Source: Cyclobacteriaceae bacterium (GTDB lineage Bacteria; Bacteroidota; Bacteroidia; Cytophagales; Cyclobacteriaceae). From it: a DNA stretch of 13,504 nucleotides. A program made the position numbers and the translations under genes. Below the pieces are notes generated by a model, which did no database searches, was not told the DNA's origin, and was given only the letters and a program-made list of their open reading frames with translations. Positions 6,547 to 13,504 of the stretch are shown piece by piece. Location of the stretch: NCBI GenBank assembly GCA_030589835.1, contig JAUUZS010000043.1, forward strand, positions 1 through 13,504, written 5' to 3'. Each line of letters starts with the position of its first letter. Position 1 is the stretch's first letter.

Positions 6547-8553
6547 CTATAAAAATCTAATTAACAGAACTTCCACCAATAAAAATAATAATGATACTAT
6601 GATGGCATATTTCCATAAAGGTACTCCAAATTTATTTTTTTTGACTTCTTTTAAAAAATTGTCTGCATCATTTGCATCAAATATTTTCACATTATCATAA
6701 ACAGCTAAGTTTTTATTGATATCATCAAATGTCATCTGCTGCAAATACGATTCTGCCTTATCAAGATTGAAGGCTAAAACTGCCTTAATTTTTTCTTCGA
6801 GTGTTAACTCATAGAATCCTGGTTTTATGGTATTTTTCGACATCTCCAACACCAATTCATTCCCGCTTATACGTTGATTCGGAATACGTTCTGATTCGGA
6901 GTCCGTAATTTTGAATACATCCCGTTTGTTCAGACTATCCAATTTCAGGTTGATCGCAGGATCATTGATGCTGTAGTACTGCTTTTCAAATGACCGTTTG
7001 CTGAGGGCGGCCATCCGATACATCACCGGGACAAATAATGCATGTCGATGAAAGCTGGTAAACTGATCTGCTAGTGGAGTGGCAAGGATAAATACGGTTC
7101 CTTGTTTTTTGAACCCGGACAAAAAATTAAGGTTATTCCTAAGTTTCAGCAAATCCATCTGCTGACCCCGCCACCCTAGCACAGGCAAGGCGTCCGGCAT
7201 ATCCATTTTTTCATTTGCCCCCTCAAAAATGCTCTCATAAAATGGATTAGAAAGATTTGGCATAGCAATATCAACCCGTGAGGTGTCATTTTGAGCAGGT
7301 CTTATGGCCGGTAAAAGATTTTGGTAAGCACTAATATCAGGATTATCCCCCGGTATAATAAATAGCGCCCCCCCCTGATCAATATAATTATTAAGCTCCA
7401 AAGCCAGCGAGTTGTCAATATCAGACAGGCCATTTACGATCACCAAATCATATTGCCTGATGAGGCTGTAATCAATAGACGAAGCAATTTGAGGGGTATA
7501 ATTGAAAAGGCCCGCATTTCCATAAACCTGCTCAACCGGCGATATGGAATCATCCTTTCTGATCTCCATAATATTGATCTTATTATCGAGTTTCAATACG
7601 AAAAAAAAGTCATTATCGAACGTGACGGGATAGTCCTCAAAATTTATTCTGCAACGATTAACTTTGTCCAGGTTATACCCAATTTCGAAAGTGAGTTCTT
7701 TTGATTGCCCGGCCGCAATGCTTACTAACGAACTTGAAGATTGGATTTCATTAATAAATAGTCTTATCGGCAAATCATTTGCATCTTCATGACCCGAATT
7801 TTTTAATACTACGTTTAGTTGGTTTTTCTCGTTGGCTACAAGAAATGGATTAGACAAATAAATGCTATCAATAAATATATTTTTTGTGGCATCAAAAGAA
7901 ATGGGGGAAACAAACACCTGATCTGCAGAATCAATAATTAATCGCTCGAAATTCCCGATGGTCGATTGTTGAAAATCTGAAATAATAAATATATCCTTAC
8001 TTTTTTCACTTTCACGTAAGGTGTGGCTTTTTAATCGGGTATATGCCTCCGGCAATGTTCTGGAAATATTGCTCATTCTCATTTCGGTAAGCAATTCGCC
8101 TACTTCATCCTTACTTTTCAGTGTATTGGAAAATGGGGCAAACTCGTTGGTAAGAATCTTATAGCTGGTATTGGTCGGATATAAATCTAAAATCTTACTT
8201 ACATAATCCATCCCAAGGTTCAAGCTCGTCATGGTGCCATCCACTCGATTTGACATGCTGGCCGAATTATCAAGATAGATATACACACTTTCTGCCTGAG
8301 GGTTTTTGTCTTCGCTGGGGAGATAAGGTTGCGCAAAGGCAAAGACCAAAAACATTAAAAATAGCATCCTCGAGAACAAAATGAGGTAATGCTTTAGTTT
8401 TAGTTTCTGGCTCGTGGATTTTTTTATATCAAATAGAAACCTTGTATTTGAAAAATATATCTTTTTTGACTTCCTGAAATTAAAAAGATGAATAATAATC
8501 GGAATGGCAAGGGTAAATAAACCGTATAAAAACTCGGGGAATAGAAATTTCAT
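6547..8553 (-). CDS. BatA N-terminal domain / VWA-type membrane protein
   Basis: A 668-aa membrane-anchored protein and the first gene of the six-gene cluster. It begins with the BatA (Aerotolerance_N) N-terminal domain: PEFLYGLFTLAIPIIIHLFNFR (6-27) as helix 1, the cytoplasmic FSNTRFL (34-40) segment, and helix 2 at about 57-75. A VWA-like domain follows with the MIDAS start DNSAS (95-99) and the strand IFIISDF (188-194), D193 being the likely second metal-site aspartate. Residues about 225-320 look like a CARDB/Ig-like beta domain. Residues about 350-400 (DLVIVNGLSD, GGALFIIPGD) resemble a class I amidotransferase-like fold without a visible catalytic Cys. One C-terminal helix lies at 646-667. 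Most of the chain is therefore probably periplasmic. VWA/BatA proteins usually mediate protein-protein contacts in envelope complexes; the partner is unknown. A G8 tract spans codons 393-396. Confidence 0.88.
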   Translation of the reverse strand: MKFLFPEFLYGLFTLAIPIIIHLFNFRKSKKIYFSNTRFLFDIKKSTSQKLKLKHYLILFSRMLFLMFLVFAFAQPYLPSEDKNPQAESVYIYLDNSASMSNRVDGTMTSLNLGMDYVSKILDLYPTNTSYKILTNEFAPFSNTLKSKDEVGELLTEMRMSNISRTLPEAYTRLKSHTLRESEKSKDIFIISDFQQSTIGNFERLIIDSADQVFVSPISFDATKNIFIDSIYLSNPFLVANEKNQLNVVLKNSGHEDANDLPIRLFINEIQSSSSLVSIAAGQSKELTFEIGYNLDKVNRCRINFEDYPVTFDNDFFFVLKLDNKINIMEIRKDDSISPVEQVYGNAGLFNYTPQIASSIDYSLIRQYDLVIVNGLSDIDNSLALELNNYIDQGGALFIIPGDNPDISAYQNLLPAIRPAQNDTSRVDIAMPNLSNPFYESIFEGANEKMDMPDALPVLGWRGQQMDLLKLRNNLNFLSGFKKQGTVFILATPLADQFTSFHRHALFVPVMYRMAALSKRSFEKQYYSINDPAINLKLDSLNKRDVFKITDSESERIPNQRISGNELVLEMSKNTIKPGFYELTLEEKIKAVLAFNLDKAESYLQQMTFDDINKNLAVYDNVKIFDANDADNFLKEVKKNKFGVPLWKYAIIVSLLFLLVEVLLIRFL
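7368..7375 (-). repeat. G8 homopolymer tract inside the BatA-like coding sequence
   Basis: Eight consecutive C on the plus strand (G8 on the coding strand) cover the last base of Gln393, both glycine codons GGG GGG and the first base of Ala396. The surrounding gene is A/T-rich and uses few GGG codons, so the run stands out. Slippage by one base would frameshift about 270 codons before the end and remove the C-terminal membrane helix. The reading frame is intact here. Phase variation is possible, not shown. Confidence 0.6.
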
Positions 8554-8582
8554 TAAGCGTAAAAGTAATAAAGAAAATTAAA

Positions 8583-8597
8583 CCTGCATAGTGCAGG
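8583..8597 (-). terminator. Short hairpin followed by a U-rich tract, possible weak terminator of purB
   Basis: CCTGCA and TGCAGG form a perfect 6-bp stem with a 3-nt loop. Read on the minus strand, the hairpin is followed by TTTAATTTTCTTT, a U-rich run, as in a weak intrinsic terminator for transcripts leaving purB. It sits only 29 nt ahead of the BatA-like start codon, so it could instead be a leader structure. Confidence 0.4.
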
Positions 8598-8632
8598 AAA
8601 TAATTAATGAAACTTATAATGAGTCAGTAATC

Positions 8633-8660
8633 ATGCCTGCCTATTAACGAGGCAGGACAT
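8633..8660. other. Inverted repeat in the purB-batA spacer
   Basis: CCTGCCT (8636-8642) and AGGCAGG (8650-8656) form a perfect 7-bp stem with a 7-nt loop. ATG/CAT outside them adds three more pairs across one bulged A. No U-run follows on either strand, so it is not a typical terminator. Its CCTGC/GCAGG arms can also pair with the arms of the hairpin at 8583-8597, so the two structures could be alternatives. The rest of the 163-bp spacer between purB and the BatA-like gene holds no ORF and no clear promoter; the best -7-like match is TAAGTTTC on the minus strand at 8609-8616. Confidence 0.5.
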
Positions 8661-8716
8661 TGACTTTTGCTATAAAAGTTGTAAAGGAAATTGAATTTTT
8701 CATTCCCTCAAGCCAT

Positions 8717-10066
8717 TTACACGGGCTTAATCCCTGTATAATTGAAAGGAGTAATATTTTTTAATTCCTTCTTTACCGCATCATCCAAATTAAGGCTGTC
8801 AATAAAACGCCAAATGCTGTCCTTGGTGATTTTATCATTTATTCTGGTCAGCTCTTTCAGGGCTTCATAAGGCTTTGGATACCCTTCTCTTCGCAAAATA
8901 GTTTGAATAGCTTCTGCTACAACAGCCCAATTTTTTTCCAGATCTTCATGTATGGCCAATTCATTCAACTCGAGCTTATTTATTCCCTTTATCAAAGATC
9001 GAATCGCAATGATATTGTGTCCAAAAGGAACGCCCACATTTCGCAATACGGTGGAATCGGTAAGGTCTCGCTGAAGTCTGGAAATAGGAAGCTTTGTCGC
9101 CAAATGATTATAAATCGCATTGGCAATTCCGAGGTTGCCTTCTGCATTTTCAAAATCAATCGGATTTACCTTGTGGGGCATAGCTGAAGATCCCACTTCA
9201 TCCTTTTTGATTTTCTGCTTAAAATAACCCATCGAAATATACTGCCACACATCCCGGCTAAAATCAACGAGCACATTATTTACCCGCATCAAGCCCTGGA
9301 ATAATGACGCAAGATTGTCGTAATGCTCGATTTGGGTAGTCGGATAGCTCCTGGAAAGTCCAAGCCGCTCGCCCACAAATTTATCTGCAAAGGCATTCCA
9401 ATCAATATCCGGATAGGAAACGACATGAGCATTCAAATTGCCTGTAGCTCCACCAAATTTCCCTGAAAATGGCACTGCAAGCACCTGGTCCAACTGTCGC
9501 TCTACGCGTTCTATAAATACCGCGATCTCTTTGCCCAACAATGTTGGCGATGCCGGTTGTCCATGCGTTTTGGCCAACATCGGAATATCTGCCCAACTCG
9601 AAGACCTGTCCTTCAATAAATCAATCAATTCGCTGAAAAGTACGTGTACGTGCACCATCGCATCTTTTATCGAGAGCGGAGTAGCCGTATTATTTATATC
9701 CTGTGAGGTAAGGCCAAAATGTATAAACTCTTTATGTTTTTCTAAACCCAGCTTGTCAAATTCCTCCTTAATGAAATACTCCACAGCCTTGACATCGTGG
9801 TTGGTGACCTTTTCGATATCCTTGACTTTTGTGGCATCATCCTCGGAAAAAGAGATGTAAATATTTCTCAAATCTTCAAATAGTTCGACCTTTACATCTT
9901 TTAGTTGTGGAAGTGGCAGCTCACAAAGTGAGATAAAATACTCAATCTCTACCTGTACCCTGTATTTTATCAAACCATATTCTGAAAGGTATTTCGCAAT
10001 ATGATCTACTTGTTTTCTGTACCTTCCGTCGATAGGGGAAATTGCAGTAAGCTTATTTAATTCCAT
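8717..10066 (-). CDS. purB: Adenylosuccinate lyase
   Basis: PurB catalyses two beta-eliminations of fumarate: SAICAR to AICAR in de novo purine synthesis, and adenylosuccinate to AMP. At 449 aa it is close to the E. coli-type enzyme (456 aa), and the N-terminus LTAISPIDGRY (6-16) is typical of that subgroup. Active-site segments are TNHD (88-91), FGLTSQDINNT (117-127), KTHGQPASPT (166-175, with catalytic His168) and the fumarase/aspartase superfamily signature GSSAMPHKVNP (292-302) on the mobile loop with the catalytic Ser. ISRLQRDLTDST (328-339) also fits. The enzyme is a cytosolic homotetramer. It is transcribed away from the M3 peptidase gene, and 163 bp separate it from the six-gene cluster on the same strand, so some readthrough is possible. 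No frame defects are visible. Confidence 0.97.
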   Translation of the reverse strand: MELNKLTAISPIDGRYRKQVDHIAKYLSEYGLIKYRVQVEIEYFISLCELPLPQLKDVKVELFEDLRNIYISFSEDDATKVKDIEKVTNHDVKAVEYFIKEEFDKLGLEKHKEFIHFGLTSQDINNTATPLSIKDAMVHVHVLFSELIDLLKDRSSSWADIPMLAKTHGQPASPTLLGKEIAVFIERVERQLDQVLAVPFSGKFGGATGNLNAHVVSYPDIDWNAFADKFVGERLGLSRSYPTTQIEHYDNLASLFQGLMRVNNVLVDFSRDVWQYISMGYFKQKIKKDEVGSSAMPHKVNPIDFENAEGNLGIANAIYNHLATKLPISRLQRDLTDSTVLRNVGVPFGHNIIAIRSLIKGINKLELNELAIHEDLEKNWAVVAEAIQTILRREGYPKPYEALKELTRINDKITKDSIWRFIDSLNLDDAVKKELKNITPFNYTGIKPV

Positions 10067-10268
10067 TTGTATTTGCGTTTGAAAAGAAGGTGCAAAAATA
10101 CAAATTAGACCTTTTGTTTCCTTGGATTATGACTTAATTCACACTTCTTTAACAGGATAAAACGAATTGTTTTTAAATTTGAACTCATTATCAAACAACA
10201 GGCTGCAACAGCCATTTAAAATATTGTTTTATCGTTAAAAAAATAAAAATCCATACCCTGCAAAACAT
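10067..10268. promoter_or_regulatory. Divergent purB / M3 peptidase spacer with putative promoters
   Basis: This A/T-rich 202-bp spacer has no ORF of note. On the plus strand TAAATTTG (10174-10181) matches the Bacteroidota -7 consensus TAnnTTTG and would give a leader of about 80 nt for the peptidase gene. On the minus strand TATTTTTG (10093-10100) matches for purB, with a leader of about 20 nt. Neither has a convincing TTTG at -33. A small hairpin GGCTG-CAA-CAGCC (10201-10213) lies in the presumed peptidase leader without a following U-run. No purine riboswitch-like structure is apparent. Confidence 0.35.
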
Positions 10269-11987
10269 ATGAATCATACCATCTCTGTAGAAAGAAAAAA
10301 GCGAAATTTTGTGTCGGAAGAATTTGTACCGGACAAATGGGAATCTATTGAACCGTATTACAAGCAATTATTAGAAGCTGAATTTGAGGATGTAGACTCC
10401 TTTAGAAATTGGCTGGGAAAAGTTTCTGAACTAGAAGCCATCATTTCTGAAAATGCCGGCTGGAGATACATCCGCATGACTTGCGATACCACTAACCAAG
10501 CATACCAGGATGCCTATACTTATTTCGTGACTGAAATAGAACCAAATATTGCCCCGCTGAGCCATCAGCTAAATGAAAAAGTAATTCATTGTTCCTTTAA
10601 GGATGAACTCAACGAAGAGGCGTTTGACATTCTTTTTAAAAATATTGAAAAGGATTTTAACATTTTCAGGGAGGAAAACATTCCCTTAAAAACTGAAATT
10701 CAAAATAATTCCAAAGAGTATGGGGCCATCTCAGGCGCCATGACAGTGACCATCGAGGGAAAAGAAATGACCTTGCAACAGGCTGCCACGATCCTGGAAT
10801 CGACCGATAGGAAAAAACGGGAGCATGCTTACCAGAACATTGCTGAAAGACGCTATCAGGACAAAAACAAACTTGATGAGTTGTTTAATACCCTCATTTC
10901 CCTGAGACAACAAGTCGCACAAAATGCTGATTTTATGAATTTCAGGGATTACATGTTTACGGCAATGGGCAGGTTCGACTATACGCCGCAGGATTGCTTT
11001 GATTTTCATGATTCCGTCCAAAAGGCTTTCGTACCTATCCTTAATCAACTTGCAACGGAGAGAAAGGAAAAATTAGGGGTGCCTGAACTAAAACCATGGG
11101 ACAAAGCAGTTGATTCAAGTGGAAAACCTCCCTTAGTTCCATTTAAAAACACTTCTGAGCTTATTGATAAAACCATTGAATGCTTCAATCGGCTCGATCC
11201 CTTCCTTGGCGAGTGCATAAAAACCATGCGAGAGATCAATCATCTGGATCTTGATTCAAGGATTGGCAAGGCTCCCGGAGGATATAATTACCCGCTGTCT
11301 GAAATTGGGATTCCTTTTATTTTTATGAATGCCACGAGTACCTTGCGCGATCTCGTTACGATTTTGCATGAAGGTGGCCATGCCGTGCATTCCATTGTCA
11401 CAAAAGATCTGGAATTGACGGATTTCAAACATACGCCTTCAGAAGTGGCAGAGTTGGCCAGCATGTCTATGGAATTGATCAGTATGGATCATTGGGATAT
11501 ATTCTTTGAAAATGAAGAAGATTTGATTAGGGCAAAAAGGGGACATCTGGAACAAATTATTGAAACCTTACCCTGGGTGGCGATCATCGATAAATTTCAA
11601 CATTGGATTTACGAAAATCCTAAACACAGCATCGAGGAAAGAACCGCTAAATGGAATGGGATTTTAGGTGCTTTTTCCGATTCTGTAAGCGATTGGAAAG
11701 GCCAGGAAAAATTCAGGGATTATATGTGGCAAAAGCAGCTTCATTTATACGAGGTTCCTTTTTACTATATTGAATATGGCTTTGCGCAGCTTGGCGCCAT
11801 AGCCGTTTGGAAAAGATTTAAAGAAGATCCGAAAAAAGGATTGGAAGGATATTTGGCAGCCTTAAAATTAGGCTATACCAAATCGATTCCGGAAATTTAC
11901 AAAGCGGCAAACATCGAATTCAATTTCAGCAAGGAGTATATCAGTGAGCTGATTACATTTGTACGGTCTGAGCTTAAAAAACTATAA
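10269..11987 (+). CDS. M3 family oligoendopeptidase (PepF-like zinc metallopeptidase)
   Basis: A 572-aa cytosolic zinc peptidase that cleaves short peptides and is likely to act in peptide recycling. The zinc site is clear: HEGGH at 367-371 gives two histidine ligands and the catalytic Glu368. The third ligand is Glu395 in the TPSEVAELASMSME helix, which lines up with the thimet-family DF..xPSxxxE motif. The C-terminal substrate-binding segment PFYYIEYGFAQLGAIAVW is conserved in M3 oligoendopeptidases and contributes the transition-state tyrosines. The long helical N-terminal half (about 20-320) includes AISGAMTVTIEGKEMTLQQA near 153-172. There is no signal peptide. The length matches the shorter PepF-like members (about 560-600 aa). 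The ATG at 10269 lies 8 residues ahead of conserved-looking sequence, with no better alternative. The gene is followed after 48 bp by the ThuA gene on the same strand; no functional link is evident. Confidence 0.95.
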   Translation: MNHTISVERKKRNFVSEEFVPDKWESIEPYYKQLLEAEFEDVDSFRNWLGKVSELEAIISENAGWRYIRMTCDTTNQAYQDAYTYFVTEIEPNIAPLSHQLNEKVIHCSFKDELNEEAFDILFKNIEKDFNIFREENIPLKTEIQNNSKEYGAISGAMTVTIEGKEMTLQQAATILESTDRKKREHAYQNIAERRYQDKNKLDELFNTLISLRQQVAQNADFMNFRDYMFTAMGRFDYTPQDCFDFHDSVQKAFVPILNQLATERKEKLGVPELKPWDKAVDSSGKPPLVPFKNTSELIDKTIECFNRLDPFLGECIKTMREINHLDLDSRIGKAPGGYNYPLSEIGIPFIFMNATSTLRDLVTILHEGGHAVHSIVTKDLELTDFKHTPSEVAELASMSMELISMDHWDIFFENEEDLIRAKRGHLEQIIETLPWVAIIDKFQHWIYENPKHSIEERTAKWNGILGAFSDSVSDWKGQEKFRDYMWQKQLHLYEVPFYYIEYGFAQLGAIAVWKRFKEDPKKGLEGYLAALKLGYTKSIPEIYKAANIEFNFSKEYISELITFVRSELKKL

Positions 11988-12035
11988 AACATTTTGTTGA
12001 CTATATCAAATTTCAAATTTTTTAACACTTTAATT

Positions 12036-12995
12036 ATGAAAAAACATCTGCTTATAATTTCATGCATCATGCTGCTTTCATTTATGGCCGAAGCCAAGCT
12101 GAAAGTACTCATTGTTGATGGTCAAAACAACCATGCGGTATGGCCAAAATCTACCATTATGATGAAACAATACCTGGAAGAAACAGGTCTGTTTAAGGTT
12201 GATATTTATCGTGCTCAATTCACCTGGAGAGCTGAGCGGGAAAAAGAATTTCTTCCGCTGGCAGGTGTTGGGGAAACCCAGGATCTTAAAGATCCAAAAT
12301 CTGATCCTGACTTTGCTCCCAAATTTAAAAAATATGATGTAGTGATTTCCAATTTTGGATGGAAAGCTGCAAATTGGCCTGAAGCTACCCAAAAAGCCCT
12401 TGAGAAATACATGAAAGCAGGTGGTGGTTTTGTCTCTGTACACGCTGCGGATAACTCCTTTCCTGACTGGGAAGCGTACAACACGATGATAGGTATTGGT
12501 GGCTGGGGAGGCCGAAATGAGCAACACGGCCCGTATGTCTATTATACCAATGAAGGTAAACTGGTTCGTGACACAACTCCCGGCAAAGGTGGTGCGCATG
12601 GGCCACAGCATTTGGTACCCATAACGACAAGGGTAGCTGACCATCCGATTACTGAAGGAATGCCCAAGAATTGGCTGACAACAAAAGACGAGTGTTATGC
12701 CAAGTTGCGTGGCCCTGCTGAAAACATGACCGTTCTGGCAACCGGGAAGGATATGTCAGGTAAGGCTCCCACTGACCGGAACGAACCAATGCTAATGGTC
12801 ATATATTATGGCAAGGGACGTATTTTTCATACTACCCTTGGGCACGATGATTATTCTATAGAAAGTGTAGGATTTATTGTTTCGTTTTTACGTGGTGTAG
12901 AATGGGCAGCTACCGGCAAAGTCACACAAGCTATCCCTGATGATTTTCCAACATCTGAAAAATCTACCAGTCGAAAATTTGAGTTGAACAAATAA
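12036..12995 (+). CDS. Secreted ThuA-domain protein
   Basis: A 319-aa exported protein with a ThuA (trehalose-utilisation) domain, a class I glutamine amidotransferase-like fold. In Bacteroidota such proteins commonly occur in carbohydrate-degradation settings, but no enzymatic activity can be assigned here. I chose the ATG at 12036 because it gives a good signal peptide: MKKH, a hydrophobic core at 5-17 and an AEA cleavage site at 18-20. An upstream TTG at 11994 would add 14 residues ahead of it and is unlikely. The domain runs from KVLIVDGQNNHAVW (23-36) through DVVISNFGW (101-109), GGGFVSVHAADNSFPDW (129-145), GGWGGR (155-160) and HGPQHLVPI (188-196). It ends with PMLMVIYYGKGRIFHTTLGHD (251-271). 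No lipoprotein cysteine follows the signal, so a free periplasmic or secreted protein is expected. The stop codon lies in a short direct repeat. Confidence 0.92.
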   Translation: MKKHLLIISCIMLLSFMAEAKLKVLIVDGQNNHAVWPKSTIMMKQYLEETGLFKVDIYRAQFTWRAEREKEFLPLAGVGETQDLKDPKSDPDFAPKFKKYDVVISNFGWKAANWPEATQKALEKYMKAGGGFVSVHAADNSFPDWEAYNTMIGIGGWGGRNEQHGPYVYYTNEGKLVRDTTPGKGGAHGPQHLVPITTRVADHPITEGMPKNWLTTKDECYAKLRGPAENMTVLATGKDMSGKAPTDRNEPMLMVIYYGKGRIFHTTLGHDDYSIESVGFIVSFLRGVEWAATGKVTQAIPDDFPTSEKSTSRKFELNK

Positions 12996-13005
12996 GTTGA
13001 ACAAA
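12983..13005 (+). repeat. Direct repeat spanning the ThuA stop codon
   Basis: GTTGAACAAA occurs at 12983-12992 and again at 12996-13005, separated only by the TAA stop codon. This looks like a 13-bp local duplication. It makes no difference to the protein, since the second copy is untranslated. Confidence 0.55.
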
Positions 13006-13065
13006 CATAATATATCACTGATCAGTTGAGTAGAATTCGAAATTATTGAAAAATAGAAATCATAA

Positions 13066-13105
13066 AAAAGCCCCGAATCTGATTATATCAACATTCGGGG
13101 CTTTT
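13066..13105. terminator. Strong bidirectional intrinsic terminator between ThuA and gltD
   Basis: AAAAGCCCCGAAT (13066-13078) and ATTCGGGGCTTTT (13093-13105) are perfect 13-bp complements enclosing a 14-nt loop, in which TGAT/ATCA (13080-13083 and 13087-13090) can extend the pairing. The GC core is flanked by A-runs on the left and T-runs on the right, so it should stop both the plus-strand ThuA transcript and the minus-strand gltD transcript. Confidence 0.93.
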
Positions 13106-13124
13106 CATGGTATTTTGTAATTTA

Positions 13125-13504
13125 TCAATTTACATCCATCAGTGAGTCATCTTTTGCTTCCAATGTAGATCCTTTCATTAAATATTTATCAACAGCCCTT
13201 GCGGCTTCCCTTCCTTCTGAAATTGCCCAAACGACCAAAGACTGACCCCTTCTCATATCACCGGCAGCAAATACATTTTCGATATTTGTCTGGTAATTAT
13301 TGGTATTAATATTACCCCTGGCGTCCAGTTCTATATCTACTTTATCCCTTATTTTATTTGTTTCTCCATGAACGAAACCAATAGCTAGAAGCGCCAAATC
13401 ACATGGCAGATCCCTCTCTGTACCTGCTATCTCTATAAATTCCGGTTTGCCGGTATAACCAATTTCCCATTTGATATCGACTATGCGCAAGGATTTTACC
13501 TTAC
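13125..13504 (-). CDS. gltD: Glutamate synthase small subunit, C-terminal part (partial, 5' end beyond window)
   Basis: This is the end of the FAD/NADPH-dependent beta subunit of glutamate synthase (GOGAT), which passes electrons to the large subunit for glutamate formation from 2-oxoglutarate and glutamine. About 125 of roughly 490 residues are in the window, ending at TGA 13125-13127. The frame stays open through base 13504 (VKSLRIVDIKWE), so the TTG near 13490 is internal and not the start. Diagnostic sequence is PCDLALLAIGF, then NVFAAGDMRRGQSLVVWAISEGREAA, the second FAD-binding motif with the GD and the WAI.EGR.AA helix that closes the GltD/FeGltA family, followed by a final amphipathic helix. 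It converges on the ThuA gene, with the terminator between. gltB would be expected just upstream, outside the window. Other family members (for example dihydropyrimidine dehydrogenase or NfnA-type subunits) share the fold, but the DMRRGQSLVVWAI segment favours GltD. Confidence 0.93.
   Translation of the reverse strand, partial: KVKSLRIVDIKWEIGYTGKPEFIEIAGTERDLPCDLALLAIGFVHGETNKIRDKVDIELDARGNINTNNYQTNIENVFAAGDMRRGQSLVVWAISEGREAARAVDKYLMKGSTLEAKDDSLMDVN

Noticed and set aside
9438..9860. 140-codon plus-strand open frame opposite purB
   Set aside because: It lies entirely antisense to a well-conserved purB and has no recognisable domain or start signal; it is a by-product of purB codon usage.
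11954..11961. TACATTTG as a promoter for the ThuA gene
   Set aside because: It matches the -7 consensus but lies within the peptidase coding sequence and has no -33 element; such matches are expected by chance in A/T-rich DNA.
11994..12035. TTG start 14 codons ahead of the ThuA ATG
   Set aside because: It would put a polar stretch in front of a good signal peptide; the ATG at 12036 gives a normal MKK signal sequence.
12078..12644. 188-codon minus-strand open frame opposite the ThuA gene
   Set aside because: The translation is low-complexity and Cys/Phe-rich without any family resemblance, and the plus-strand ThuA frame has a signal peptide and conserved motifs throughout.
13017..13026. Perfect 10-bp palindrome ACTGATCAGT downstream of ThuA
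   Set aside because: It is short, between a stop codon and a terminator, and without any gene to regulate; probably chance.
13488..13490. TTG as start codon of the rightmost gene
   Set aside because: The frame is open to the window end and the sequence begins in the middle of a GltD domain, so the real start is outside the window.

Overview
The window looks like chromosomal DNA of a Bacteroidota bacterium, probably of the Cytophagales or a related group. The evidence is low GC with A/T-rich spacers, no clear Shine-Dalgarno sequences, sporadic TAnnTTTG motifs resembling the Bacteroidota -7 element, and families typical of the phylum (DUF4199, BatA-type N-terminal domain proteins, ThuA-domain secreted proteins). 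This placement comes from gene content, not from a database search.

Layout, left to right. At 1-1170 (minus) is the N-terminal 390 codons of an HlyD/RND-type periplasmic adaptor, cut by the window edge. A 256-bp divergent spacer separates it from a plus-strand SAM-dependent methyltransferase (1427-2194). That gene converges on a tightly packed minus-strand cluster of six genes, read from 8553 down to 2232: a BatA/VWA-type membrane protein, a dihydroorotase-like protein that has lost its metal ligands, two tandem DUF4199 membrane proteins, a GtrB/DPM1-like family 2 glycosyltransferase and a second membrane-anchored family 2 glycosyltransferase. Junctions in the cluster are +1, -4, +21, 0 and -11 nt, so it is almost certainly one transcript. 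Upstream of it, also on the minus strand, is purB (8717-10066). A divergent spacer leads to two plus-strand genes: an M3 oligoendopeptidase (10269-11987) and a secreted ThuA-domain protein (12036-12995). A strong bidirectional hairpin terminator (13066-13105) separates ThuA from the converging C-terminal end of gltD (13125 to beyond 13504, minus).

How the genes fit together. purB and gltD are housekeeping genes of purine and glutamate synthesis, the M3 peptidase degrades peptides, and the adaptor belongs to an envelope export system whose remaining genes probably lie beyond the left edge. The least understood part is the six-gene cluster. It combines a membrane VWA/BatA protein, a probable pseudoenzyme of the dihydroorotase fold, two four-helix membrane proteins and two sugar transferases, which suggests an envelope or glycolipid module whose biochemical role I cannot name. 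It is the best candidate here for an under-described system. Smaller points of interest are a G8 tract inside the BatA-like gene, loss of the second cysteine of both CxxC pairs in the methyltransferase, a heptad repeat next to its stop codon, and two mutually exclusive hairpins ahead of the six-gene cluster. I see no mobile element, CRISPR array, tRNA or rRNA.
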